NCBI GenBank assembly: GCA_020845575.1 | Contig: JADLFL010000067.1 | Location: 45,527-109,526 of the forward strand | Source: Acidobacteriota bacterium | Lineage (GTDB): Bacteria; Acidobacteriota; Vicinamibacteria; Vicinamibacterales; Vicinamibacteraceae | Direction of reading: 5' to 3' | DNA: 64,000 nt | Shown: positions 52,254-61,094 of the stretch, in pieces | How the letters are laid out: each line of letters opens with the position of its first letter | How positions within the stretch are numbered: the first letter of the stretch is position 1 | Translations under genes and position numbers: made by a program | The notes under the pieces: model-generated | Told to the model about the DNA's origin: nothing | Database searches by the model: none | The model's input: only the letters and a program-made list of their open reading frames with translations

Positions 52254-52850
52254 ATGACCTTCACGAGCGCCGTTGGCGCGATCTTCTGGTTCCCGCTGAG
52301 CGCCATCATCCGCCTCTGCGTGGCGCTGCGCATCCACCCGAACGTCCTGACGTTCATCGGCGTCTGCATCAATCTCGCCGGGGCGTGGGCGCTGGCGCTC
52401 GGACGGTTCTTCCTCGCCGGCCTCATCATCGTCGCCGCCAACATCTTCGATTACATCGACGGCAAGGTGGCACACCAGACGGGCACGGCCAGCGCGTTCG
52501 GCGGGTTCTGGGACTCGGTGATGGACAGGTTCTCGGACCTGGCGCTGTTTCTCGGGCTCGTCTACCTGTACGCGTCGCTGCAGCGCGCCGACTACGTGCT
52601 CGTGACGGCGCTGGCGATGACCTTCACGGTCCTCACGAGCTACACCCGGGCCAGAGCCGAGTCGCTCATCGACAAGTGCAAGGTGGGCTTCATGGAGCGT
52701 CCGGAGCGCATCGTGCTGTTCATGATCGGCGCGTTCACCAATCGCATGGCGGCCGTGCTCTGGGTCATCCTCGTGCTGTCGGCGCTGACGGTGGCCGGCC
52801 GCATCTACCACACATGGCGTGAGCTCGAAGCTCGGAAGGTGGCGGCATGA
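52254..52850 (+). CDS. CDP-alcohol phosphatidyltransferase family membrane protein
   Basis: A 198-residue enzyme with about six helices. The CDP-alcohol signature is DYIDGKVAHQTGTASAFGGFWDSVMDRFSD in pieces: D-x-x-D-G-x-x-A and the later G-x-x-x-D-x-x-x-D pair. The usual arginine after the alanine is a histidine here (AH, not AR). The family joins a CDP-lipid to an alcohol such as inositol phosphate or glycerol phosphate. A run of three membrane-protein genes follows with short spacing, so they may be one operon. The lipid product is unknown. Confidence 0.82.
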   Translation: MTFTSAVGAIFWFPLSAIIRLCVALRIHPNVLTFIGVCINLAGAWALALGRFFLAGLIIVAANIFDYIDGKVAHQTGTASAFGGFWDSVMDRFSDLALFLGLVYLYASLQRADYVLVTALAMTFTVLTSYTRARAESLIDKCKVGFMERPERIVLFMIGAFTNRMAAVLWVILVLSALTVAGRIYHTWRELEARKVAA

Positions 52851-53059
52851 GCGAACCTCGGGTGCCGATCGAAGAACGCCTGCCCCTGCCGCTGCTGGCC
52901 GTCTGGCGCGTCTTCTACTGGACGTACGAACGCACCACGATTCCGTACGACCTCATGGTCCTGGCCATCCTCGCCTTCGTGTGGCTGACCCCACCTGACT
53001 GGCTGGGCGACCCGATGGCCCGAGGGATGGGTCTGCTGGGCTGGATCCTCGAGCCCTGA
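52847..53059 (+). CDS. Small membrane protein, unknown
   Basis: A 70-residue protein with one clear hydrophobic stretch (YDLMVLAILAFVWLT) and a second weaker one near the end. It overlaps the stop of the CDP-alcohol phosphotransferase gene by four bases (ATGA), so it is coupled to it and could be a small subunit. No family recognised. Confidence 0.65.
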   Translation: MSEPRVPIEERLPLPLLAVWRVFYWTYERTTIPYDLMVLAILAFVWLTPPDWLGDPMARGMGLLGWILEP

Positions 53060-53077
53060 CGCTTCCCGGTCGCCGCC

Positions 53078-53641
53078 GTGCCAGACACCCTGCTCTCGCG
53101 CGTACTGCTGGTCCTCGGCGCAGGGTTTCTCGTGGCCAACGTGCGCATCCTCGTGGACGTCGTGCGCTTCCTGCGCATGCGCTCGCGAGCCCTGCTCACG
53201 TGGCCCTGCCCCACTCCACGCTATTACGGTCTCTCGCTCGCCATGGCCGCCATGCTCGGCATGGTGCTCATCTTCAAGCTGTTGTACCTGCGCCTCCCGC
53301 CAACGGCCGTCTTCGGCGAAGCGATGATGCTCACCTACTACGGGTATCTCGTCCCGCTGAGCATCAGGATCGGCCGCGGCTTCTATCAGGACGGCGTGTG
53401 GGTGGACAGCGGCTTCCTGCCCTACCACGAGATCGGCGGACTGACGTGGCGCGAAGGTGAGGATCAGCTGACGCTCGTTCTCATCCCGCGCATGAAGCAG
53501 GTGGCGCGCACGCTCGCGGTGCCCACCGAGTTCTACGGCGCCACCCGCCGCCTGCTGCGCGACAAGATCGCACACCACGACATCGACTTCTGGGGCAAAT
53601 CTCTCGACCTCGGCGCGCACGACGACAGGGACGACGCGTGA
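53078..53641 (+). CDS. Membrane protein of unknown function
   Basis: A 187-residue protein with three hydrophobic segments (about 5-28, 50-72 and 80-95) and a C-terminal cytoplasmic domain of about 90 residues with RGFYQDGVWVDSGFLPYHEIGGLTWREG. That pattern, in which a bulky pair of tryptophans and an HEIGGLTW strand follow membrane segments, resembles PH-like DUF5673 domains. The GTG at 53078 starts it, 18 bases after the small membrane gene. Confidence 0.65.
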   Translation: MPDTLLSRVLLVLGAGFLVANVRILVDVVRFLRMRSRALLTWPCPTPRYYGLSLAMAAMLGMVLIFKLLYLRLPPTAVFGEAMMLTYYGYLVPLSIRIGRGFYQDGVWVDSGFLPYHEIGGLTWREGEDQLTLVLIPRMKQVARTLAVPTEFYGATRRLLRDKIAHHDIDFWGKSLDLGAHDDRDDA

Positions 53642-53707
53642 GCGGAGACACGGGCTTCCACCTTCGCCCGTCTGGCTACGGCGGACAGGTCAGCCCGTGG
53701 CGCACGG

Positions 53708-53968
53708 TCAACGCGTGGCGTCGCCTGCCGCGTGTTGCGCGCGGCGGGCGTGGAACGCCTCGAAGTTCGCCTGCTCCCACTCGGCGCGCAGCGCGTCTGC
53801 GGATGCGGCGGTCCTGTGCTTGTAGACCCCTGGCGGGAAGTGGGGTCGGGCGATCCGATCCGCGAGCGTCCACGTCGCGCGAATCGCGCGGAACAGTCGC
53901 GGATCGCCCGGCGGCAGCCAGTTCGCGCGTTCCATGTCGCCGACGTGCCTGAACTTGTCGACCGGCAT
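53708..53968 (-). CDS. Small conserved hypothetical protein
   Basis: An 86-residue soluble protein, MPVDKFRHVGDMERANWL then a helical PHFPPGVYKHRTAASADALRAEWEQANFEAFHARR. It is basic and has no known motif beyond this. The codon usage is GC3-rich in this frame. The ATG at 53968 gives the best opening. It converges with the membrane gene 66 bases away. The function is unknown. Confidence 0.6.
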   Translation of the reverse strand: MPVDKFRHVGDMERANWLPPGDPRLFRAIRATWTLADRIARPHFPPGVYKHRTAASADALRAEWEQANFEAFHARRAQHAAGDATR

Positions 53969-54010
53969 CACTCGTCGTCCAATCCGAAGTGGTGTCGCAC
54001 GCGTGTAGCC

Positions 54011-54062
54011 GCCGGATTCCATCCGGCGGGCGGGCATCACTGACTGCCGGACAAAGTCCGGC
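54011..54062. repeat. Two REP-like palindromes (GCCGGAT/ATCCGGC and GCCGGAC/GTCCGGC)
   Basis: GCCGGAT-TCC-ATCCGGC at 54011-54027 and GCCGGAC-AAA-GTCCGGC at 54046-54062, then GCAGCTACGTGT twice near 54061 and 54087. They fill most of the gap 53969-54137, which has no gene. Confidence 0.8.
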
Positions 54063-54137
54063 AGCTACGTGTTGCAGAGAGCCTGGCAGCTACGTGTCGC
54101 TTGACGTGAGGCAGACATCGCCTGACGATGGGCCGCG

Positions 54138-54515
54138 ATGCGGACACAGTGGTTGTGCCTCTCGAGTGCTGCCTTCCTCGTGGCGATCGGTCTGGCGCTC
54201 ACGTTCATGCCGCAGGAACTGCTCGCGCAGGTCGGCGAGCGGGCAACGGGCCCTGTCGTGCTCCTCGCGCGGTTGACCGGCGCGATGGCACTGGCGTTCG
54301 CGTGGCTCGACTGGCTCGCGCGCAACCAGCGCATCGGCGGCATCTATCAGCGACCGCTGGTGCTGGCCAACCTGCTCCACTTCATGATGGGCAGCCTCAC
54401 GCTGCTGCGCCTCTCGACCGCGGGCGACCTCGGGTCGTACGCCTTCGTGCTCCTCGTGCCCTACGCCGTGCTCGCGCTGTGGTGGGGCATCACGATGACG
54501 ACGTCGCCGGTGTAA
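54138..54515 (+). CDS. Four-helix membrane protein, unknown
   Basis: A 125-residue integral membrane protein with about four helices (residues 5-25, 40-62, 72-92, 100-120). No signature residue stands out. It has no close neighbour on the same strand upstream; the following 117 bases up to the next gene contain another palindrome-rich stretch. Confidence 0.65.
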   Translation: MRTQWLCLSSAAFLVAIGLALTFMPQELLAQVGERATGPVVLLARLTGAMALAFAWLDWLARNQRIGGIYQRPLVLANLLHFMMGSLTLLRLSTAGDLGSYAFVLLVPYAVLALWWGITMTTSPV

Positions 54516-54632
54516 CAGGTACGACACCGGGCCGGGCGCGGAGAGCCGGCCCTCGCCGACCGCCTCACCGCTGACGCCCCTATGGCGTATCGATGATTCG
54601 ACATCGCCGGTACGCGGCCATAATCATGCGCG

Positions 54633-57314
54633 ATGACAGATGGCCGCGCCCCTCAGGATGACGCCGAGACGGTCGCCGCACACGACGCGGTACCACAACG
54701 GCGCGCGTTCCTGCGCGCGGCGATCGCCGCCGCGATAGCCGCCGGCGTCTCTGGCATGCCGGGCGCCACGGTCGATGCCGCCTTCGCGCAGGACGCCAGC
54801 GACGCCGAGATCGACGCGCTGGCCACGCATCTGGCGAACGCCCCCGTGGCGCTCCAGTTCCTCGATCTCCTCGGGACGCTGAACTTCGCCGACGCCATGG
54901 GCGGCATCGCCCTGCAGGATGACTCCTACGTCTCGCGCTTGCTTCAGCGCCTCGACGGGCTCGTCGGCCTGACGACATCCTCCGAGAGCCACGACGTGGG
55001 CCACGCCCATGCGCACACGTTCCCGCTCGCGAACCTGATCCTCGCCGCGGTGATGAACGTCGTGCGCCTCACCGGTTTCGGCCCCGACGTGCGGCATCGC
55101 ACGCTCCACGAGATCGAGACGACGCTGGTCGGCGTGGCCCTGCTCATGGGTCTCACGAGCGTGGCGCGCGGCATCGTCTCGAGCGAGATGACGGCGATGC
55201 ACATGGCCGAGGCCGACGACACGAGCATCAGCACGGATCCCGAGGAGACCATCGCCAGCAGCATCGTGCAGCTCACACTGCTGGCCGCCGCCACGCAGAT
55301 CCCCCTCAGCTCCTTCGGCAACGCCGCCATCGGCAACGAGGAGTTCCGCGAGGTGCGGCTGGCGTTCAGGACCATCTACGAGCGATTCCTTCCGCCCGAG
55401 CGCGAGGACCTGACGCGCGACGATCTCGTCGCGCACGTGCGACAGACACTCGCCCGGAGCGACAACCCCGTCGTGAACCGGCGCGTCGAAGCGCTGCTGG
55501 CGGCCCAGGGGTTCCACGGTCGCGCAGAGCTGGCGGCCGGACTCCTGCGCGCATCGACCGATCACACGCACGACCTGATGACGCTGCTCATGGCGACCGC
55601 CTGTGACGATGCGCAAGCCGCACTCGGGGATCCGGGGCCGCTCGTCGGGCTGTATCAGACGTACGGCCTGGACTTCCTGCAGGCGCTGCCGTCGCTCGTG
55701 CCCTACACGGTGCTCATCGGATTCGAGCGGGCCACGTTCGCCGCGCGGCGGGCGGGCATCCAGCGTCCGCTCTACACACGCGCGCGTGGCGTCTACATCA
55801 AGAACTTCCTCAGGGAGACGTGGCGGAACCTGATCGTCTATTTCGCCACGGTGGCCCCCGAGGTCTCGGCCAAGGTAGCTGGTACGCGACGGTCGCGCAC
55901 CACGACGAAAGCCGTGGAAGGCGTGGGCGTGAACTTCTCGATCCTGGAGCAGGTGCTCTCGGACATCGAGGCCCTGATCACGTCTGCTGTCGATCCGTTC
56001 CTCAGCGACACGGTGCTCGACACGCGGAAGACGCGCGAAGCGGTCGGCGAACTGCAGGAGGCGGTGCGCCGATTCCACGAGTCTGTCGGCCGCACGGCAG
56101 TCCAACGTCTCTTCGCGCCCCGGACTGACGGGCCCGCGCAGGAGGTGACCGTCACGCGGGCGGAGGTCTTCGCGCAACAGGACCGCAACGTCGGCGAGAA
56201 GGCGTCGGGCAAGGCGCCGTATCCGTATCGGAGAGACGAGGCCGTACAGAATCTGAAGGATCTGCAGATCCGGCTGGCGTCGATCGTGGACGAGGCAGGA
56301 CTGGACAGGTTCGTCGCGGAACTGCGCGACATCAGACAGAACATCGGCCCGCAACTGGAAGAGGAGATCCGACAGGAACTGGCGCGCAGCGGCGAGACGC
56401 CGACGGTCATGACCGCGCTGAACGTGCTGCGGCGCAACCCGAAGGTCCGTCAGCTCCTCGACGTCAACTACTGGCACGCCCGTGTCGGGCCGGCACTGAC
56501 AGACACGATGTTCGTCGTCTTCCTCCAGGGCCTGCACCTGCCGTTCCTGCTGGCGACATCGGAGCGCGCGATGTATGCGGCCGACTGGTTCACGGCCATG
56601 CCGCTGCGATCGCGCGAGGTCGTGTCGGTGCTCTACAACAACGCGATTGGCATGTTCGCCGACAACTGGGCCGACTGTGTCGCGCACGCCACGTGGCTGA
56701 CCGACATGTACCTCGGCGAGCTCGACACGCAGATGCGGACCCTGGCGCGTACGTATCCCGAGATCGACGTGGCCAGACGCGCCGGTCACTTCGCCGACGA
56801 TCCGACCCGCATCATCCCGGAGCGATTCACGGCGAGGGTCGAGCAGACCACGGTCCTGTTCGGCACGCTGCAGCGCCGATATCCGGCCGACGCCGATACG
56901 CTGGAGGCTGCGCTGCGCTCGTACCTCGATGCCGCGCAGGACTACTACTTCAAGTCGATGCTCATCGCGATGACGATCTCGGTGGTGGGGGCCGGCAAGT
57001 CGCTGCCGGGCGACTCCACGCACTTCACCTTCGCGGCCGGCGAAACGGACTTCACGCTGGCGGTGACGCTGAAGGACTTCAAGCGCCACCCGCTCTATCA
57101 CGTCTGGGCCCTGCTCTTCAGCGGCACCTACGCGATGTTCGCGGGACCGTTCCTCGCCCAGCACATCGTCGCCCCGGGCTTCAGCCGCCTGCACCTCGGC
57201 TCGGGCTTTCTGACGAAGGTGCAGTCACTGATGCAGCAGCAGTTCAGGGACACGTATCCCGGACTCGCTGAGCAGTTCGAGCATCTGGACGCGCAACTGC
57301 CCGCCAGGCACTGA
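54633..57314 (+). CDS. Large exported protein with Tat-type signal, unknown
   Basis: An 893-residue protein. Its start carries a twin-arginine-like signal QRRAFLRAAIAAAIAAGVSG, with cleavage plausible after AFAQ (about residue 52). The rest is mostly helical, with several moderately hydrophobic stretches (about 125-150, 205-235, 615-650 and 765-790) and histidine-rich spots (HDVGHAHAHTFP at 110-121). No enzyme motif is recognised. No partner gene is adjacent on the same strand; tdk converges six bases later. It is probably folded in the cytoplasm and exported with a cofactor, but this is inference. Confidence 0.75.
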   Translation: MTDGRAPQDDAETVAAHDAVPQRRAFLRAAIAAAIAAGVSGMPGATVDAAFAQDASDAEIDALATHLANAPVALQFLDLLGTLNFADAMGGIALQDDSYVSRLLQRLDGLVGLTTSSESHDVGHAHAHTFPLANLILAAVMNVVRLTGFGPDVRHRTLHEIETTLVGVALLMGLTSVARGIVSSEMTAMHMAEADDTSISTDPEETIASSIVQLTLLAAATQIPLSSFGNAAIGNEEFREVRLAFRTIYERFLPPEREDLTRDDLVAHVRQTLARSDNPVVNRRVEALLAAQGFHGRAELAAGLLRASTDHTHDLMTLLMATACDDAQAALGDPGPLVGLYQTYGLDFLQALPSLVPYTVLIGFERATFAARRAGIQRPLYTRARGVYIKNFLRETWRNLIVYFATVAPEVSAKVAGTRRSRTTTKAVEGVGVNFSILEQVLSDIEALITSAVDPFLSDTVLDTRKTREAVGELQEAVRRFHESVGRTAVQRLFAPRTDGPAQEVTVTRAEVFAQQDRNVGEKASGKAPYPYRRDEAVQNLKDLQIRLASIVDEAGLDRFVAELRDIRQNIGPQLEEEIRQELARSGETPTVMTALNVLRRNPKVRQLLDVNYWHARVGPALTDTMFVVFLQGLHLPFLLATSERAMYAADWFTAMPLRSREVVSVLYNNAIGMFADNWADCVAHATWLTDMYLGELDTQMRTLARTYPEIDVARRAGHFADDPTRIIPERFTARVEQTTVLFGTLQRRYPADADTLEAALRSYLDAAQDYYFKSMLIAMTISVVGAGKSLPGDSTHFTFAAGETDFTLAVTLKDFKRHPLYHVWALLFSGTYAMFAGPFLAQHIVAPGFSRLHLGSGFLTKVQSLMQQQFRDTYPGLAEQFEHLDAQLPARH

Positions 57315-57320
57315 CGCCCG

Positions 57321-57902
57321 TCACTCTTGTGCGAGGGTCGGATCGAAGCAGCGGCGGCAGCGGGCTTCGTAGGAATCGGTGGCGCCGACGAGCACGAGGG
57401 CCTCGCTCTTCACGAGGCGCTGGGTGTGGTTGGCGGGTTCGCCGCACACCATGCAGATCGCCAGAGTCTTGGTGATGTACTCGGCGATCGCCAGCAGCTG
57501 CGGCATCGGCTCGAACGGGCGGCCCAGGTAGTCCTGATCCAGGCCCGCGACGATGACGCGCTTGCCTTGATCGGCGAGCGTCGTACACACGGCCGGCAGG
57601 TCGACGTCGAAGAACTGCCCCTCGTCGATACCCACGACTTCGGTGTCGTCGGCCACGCTCGCAAGGATCTCCGCCGACGAGCGCAGCGCCATCGACGGCA
57701 GGCGCATCTCGCTGTGCGACGTGATGTGCGTCTCGGAGTAGCGGACGTCGATCGCCGGCTTGAACACCTGCACGCGGCGCTTCGCGATCTGCGCGCGGCG
57801 CAGCCGGCGGATGAGCTCCTCGCTCTTGCCGCTGAACATGCTGCCGACGATGACCTCGATCCACCCGGACGACGGGGTGGGACGCTGAGAAGACTGATCC
57901 AT
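57321..57902 (-). CDS. tdk: Thymidine kinase (type II)
   Basis: A 193-residue kinase of the nucleotide salvage pathway. Key motifs: P-loop GSMFSGKS at 20-27, [21 protein letters not shown] and the two zinc-binding pairs CMVCG and CRRCF. It follows efp with no spacing: its ATG at 57902 abuts the efp stop at 57903. Confidence 0.96.
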   Translation of the reverse strand: MDQSSQRPTPSSGWIEVIVGSMFSGKSEELIRRLRRAQIAKRRVQVFKPAIDVRYSETHITSHSEMRLPSMALRSSAEILASVADDTEVVGIDEGQFFDVDLPAVCTTLADQGKRVIVAGLDQDYLGRPFEPMPQLLAIAEYITKTLAICMVCGEPANHTQRLVKSEALVLVGATDSYEARCRRCFDPTLAQE

Positions 57903-58466
57903 CTACACCCTGGAGAGGTACTCCCCTGTCTCGGTGCTGACGCGCACGACGGTGCCCACGTCCACGAACGCCGGTACGGTCACCACGTATCCGGTCTCGA
58001 GCGTCGCGGGCTTGGTCTGCGCGTTGGCGGTGGCGCCCTTGATGCCGGGTACCGTGTCGGTGACCTTCAGATCGACGGTCACCGGCAGTTCGATGCCCAC
58101 CGGGTTGCCCTCGTAGAACTCGACGCTGATGGTCGTCTCGGGCAGGAGGTAGTGCATCGAGTCGCCCAGCGCCTCCTCGGACATCCCGATCTGCTCGTAC
58201 GACGAGGTGTCCATGAAGTAGAACGTGTCGCCGTCCTTGTACAGGTACTGCATCTCGCGCTCGTCCAGCATGGCGCGCTCGACGATGTCTTCCGAGCGGA
58301 ACCGGTGCTCGAACATCGTCCCGTCCTTGACCTTGCGCATCTTGGCGCGCACGAAACCACGAAGGTTGCCTGGCGTGACGTGCTGTGTCTCGACGATGCG
58401 GCACAACTCGTTGTTGTGCTTGATGAGGTTGCCCTTGCGAAGACGGGTAGCGGCGACGGAACTCAT
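57903..58466 (-). CDS. efp: Translation elongation factor P, Asn34 variant
   Basis: A 187-residue three-domain protein that helps the ribosome through polyproline stretches. All three OB-type domains are present (KGNLIKHNNELCRIVETQHV; DGDTFYFMDTSSYEQI; TKPATLETGYVVTVPAFVDVG). At the tip loop, where E. coli carries K34 (PGK), this protein has N34 (TPGNLRGF), so lysyl modification cannot occur in the normal way. The ATG has CAGGAG nearby. No epmA or earP gene is adjacent. tdk follows directly. Confidence 0.93.
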   Translation of the reverse strand: MSSVAATRLRKGNLIKHNNELCRIVETQHVTPGNLRGFVRAKMRKVKDGTMFEHRFRSEDIVERAMLDEREMQYLYKDGDTFYFMDTSSYEQIGMSEEALGDSMHYLLPETTISVEFYEGNPVGIELPVTVDLKVTDTVPGIKGATANAQTKPATLETGYVVTVPAFVDVGTVVRVSTETGEYLSRV

Positions 58467-58552
58467 GACACTCCTGGACAGACCGGCACGCGCCCGGTCG
58501 AGTACGCAAACCGCAGGATGGTAGCACGCGGCGGTTTGCTACGATGATGCCC

Positions 58553-58939
58553 ATGCGTTGGGAGTCGCTCCGCGAATACCGCAGCCGGGCCGGACAGGCC
58601 GATCGTCGAGGCGATTCGGGCTGGACACCTCCTGCTGACGTCAGCGAGACGGACGCGGCCTTCATCGTCGTGGCCGAGTTGCCGGGGGTGCGCCGCGAGG
58701 ATGTCGAGGTGGCGGCCACGCACGACACGCTCACCATCAAAGGCCGCCGAGCGAGCCCGGGCTGCGAACCGGCGGGGTACGTCCGGCTCGAGCGCGGTCA
58801 CGGACAGTTCGTGCGGCGATTCACCTTCCACGGCCCGCTGGCCGTCGACGCCGTGCAGGCCGACTTCAAGGATGGGATTCTGACGGTCACGCTGCCGAAG
58901 GTGTCCGAATCCGCCGGACGACGGGTCGAGGTCGGCTGA
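58553..58939 (+). CDS. Small heat shock protein, Hsp20/alpha-crystallin family
   Basis: A 128-residue chaperone with the alpha-crystallin domain at about 25-120: ETDAAFIVVAELPGVRREDVEV, HDTLTIKGRR, QFVRRFTFHGPLAVDAVQADFKDGILTVTLPK. The GIL(T)V motif before the C-terminus is kept. ATG at 58553 rather than 58544 was chosen because TACGAT (58540-58545) overlaps the earlier codon and lies seven bases before this one. The htrA-like gene begins four bases after its stop, so chaperone and protease share a transcript. Confidence 0.9.
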   Translation: MRWESLREYRSRAGQADRRGDSGWTPPADVSETDAAFIVVAELPGVRREDVEVAATHDTLTIKGRRASPGCEPAGYVRLERGHGQFVRRFTFHGPLAVDAVQADFKDGILTVTLPKVSESAGRRVEVG

Positions 58940-58942
58940 TCC

Positions 58943-60070
<1,128 letters not shown>

Positions 60071-60077
60071 GGATCGG

Positions 60078-60173
60078 GACAAAGAGAAAAGGGTAAGGGG
60101 TAACGGACAAGGACAGCGACAAAGGCGGAAGGACCAAAGCAGAAAGGGTAGAGCGCGAAGGCGCAAAGCGGCA
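60078..60173 (+). repeat. Purine-rich stretch with 7-base rhythm
   Basis: The gap after htrA reads as degenerate units ending AAG or AAC about every seven bases (GGGTAAG, GGGTAAC, GGACAAG, ..., CAGAAAG, CGCGAAG). It is strongly strand-biased for purines. It separates the housekeeping genes from the cas-type module. Confidence 0.5.
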
Positions 60174-60183
60174 CTGGCCACGA

Positions 60184-60835
60184 TCACGGTTTTCCGCCGG
60201 AACCGCCGCCCTTGTTGCCAGGATCGGGTGTCCGCGTGGCAAACGACAGACGCACGTCGCCGCGTGGCACCGACCGTTGTCTTGGCGGCGGGCGATTGGT
60301 GGCTTGTGGAAACATGTCGATCAGCCCGCCGATGTGTTGCTCGCATCGTGTGACGAGCGACACGAACGTCGTGTCCACGGACCACAGTGTCTTCGTGCCG
60401 ATCTCTCCGGAGAATGATGTCGATGGCGGCGAAGCGGAGTTCGGCCCGGCCGTCAGCGCCGACAAAGAGCACCTCCGCCCGGCGAAACTCGAACAGGATC
60501 TTCTCCGGCGAGATGAAGATCGGCGCCAGTACTCGCTGTTCAGGATCCGCGCTCCTCGACTCGGCGGCGGGCTGCAACGGAATCGCCACCCCGGCCGTCT
60601 GAGCGTCACGCCCGCGCACGAGTTCGATCCGCAACGCGAAGACCGGCCGGCCCGGGTCACTCCCGACATCGAGGGACGGTCTGGCGAACGAACGCCCGTC
60701 ACTCATCGTCTCGACGCCGCAGCGCACCTGTGTCCAGAGCGCGTCCCGTCTCTGGCGAAGCGACACGCCTGGCCTGCCGCGGAGCGCGTTGATGACCATC
60801 GGATACAACGCGAGCGCTTCGAGTTCCACGTCCAC
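60184..60835 (-). pseudogene. Unidentified cas-module reading frame with apparent frameshift
   Basis: Downstream of the cas2-position gene, coding-like sequence (GC-rich third bases) starts in one frame at about GTG 60835 (MDVELEALALYPMVINALRG) and runs to about 60407 (RFAAIDIIL); from there the coding signal moves to another frame (GEIGTKTLWSVDTTF, LVTRCEQHIGGLIDMF) and ends at a TGA at 60184. The joined product would have about 215 residues and a glycine-lysine tail. I do not recognise the family. It may be a decayed gene, a sequencing error or a programmed shift. Confidence 0.45.
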
Positions 60836-61094
60836 CTCCGGAACCGGCGACCGCCGGATGGAGCCACTTCGTCCTCGCCCATCGCGTGTCAGGCACCTTG
60901 ATCACCGCGACGCGGTACCACTCCCCTTTCAGGGTCCGGCGTGCCCTCGCGATCCACGCTCCGTCACCGGTATCGGCCGAGCGGCGCCAGAAGACGCACG
61001 GAAATGCCATGACGAATCCCGTTCGTCGCAGTTCTCGCTCGATCGCCGCCAATCCCGACTGGCGACCGACATTGACGATGACCAACGTCACCAT
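60699..61094 (-). CDS. Small protein in the cas2 position, coupled to RT-Cas1
   Basis: The ATG at 61094 overlaps the RT-Cas1 stop (ATGGTGA), so this gene is coupled to it. The open frame codes 131 residues, but coding-like third-base use lasts only to about 60845. The visible part begins MVTLVIVNVG, then a helix (AAIERELRRTGFV), a strand (AFPCVFW) and another helix with YRVAVIKVPD. This beta-alpha-beta order is what a Cas2 ferredoxin fold would show, but the usual catalytic-type aspartate of the first strand is an asparagine (IVNV) and I cannot call it with confidence. After about residue 83 the frame appears shifted into the downstream frame. Confidence 0.45.
   Translation of the reverse strand: MVTLVIVNVGRQSGLAAIERELRRTGFVMAFPCVFWRRSADTGDGAWIARARRTLKGEWYRVAVIKVPDTRWARTKWLHPAVAGSGGGRGTRSARVVSDGHQRAPRQARRVASPETGRALDTGALRRRDDE

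Noticed and set aside
60699..61094. Firm cas2 annotation
   Set aside because: Position and fold order fit, but the diagnostic residues do not match and the frame is probably interrupted, so it is described without the name.
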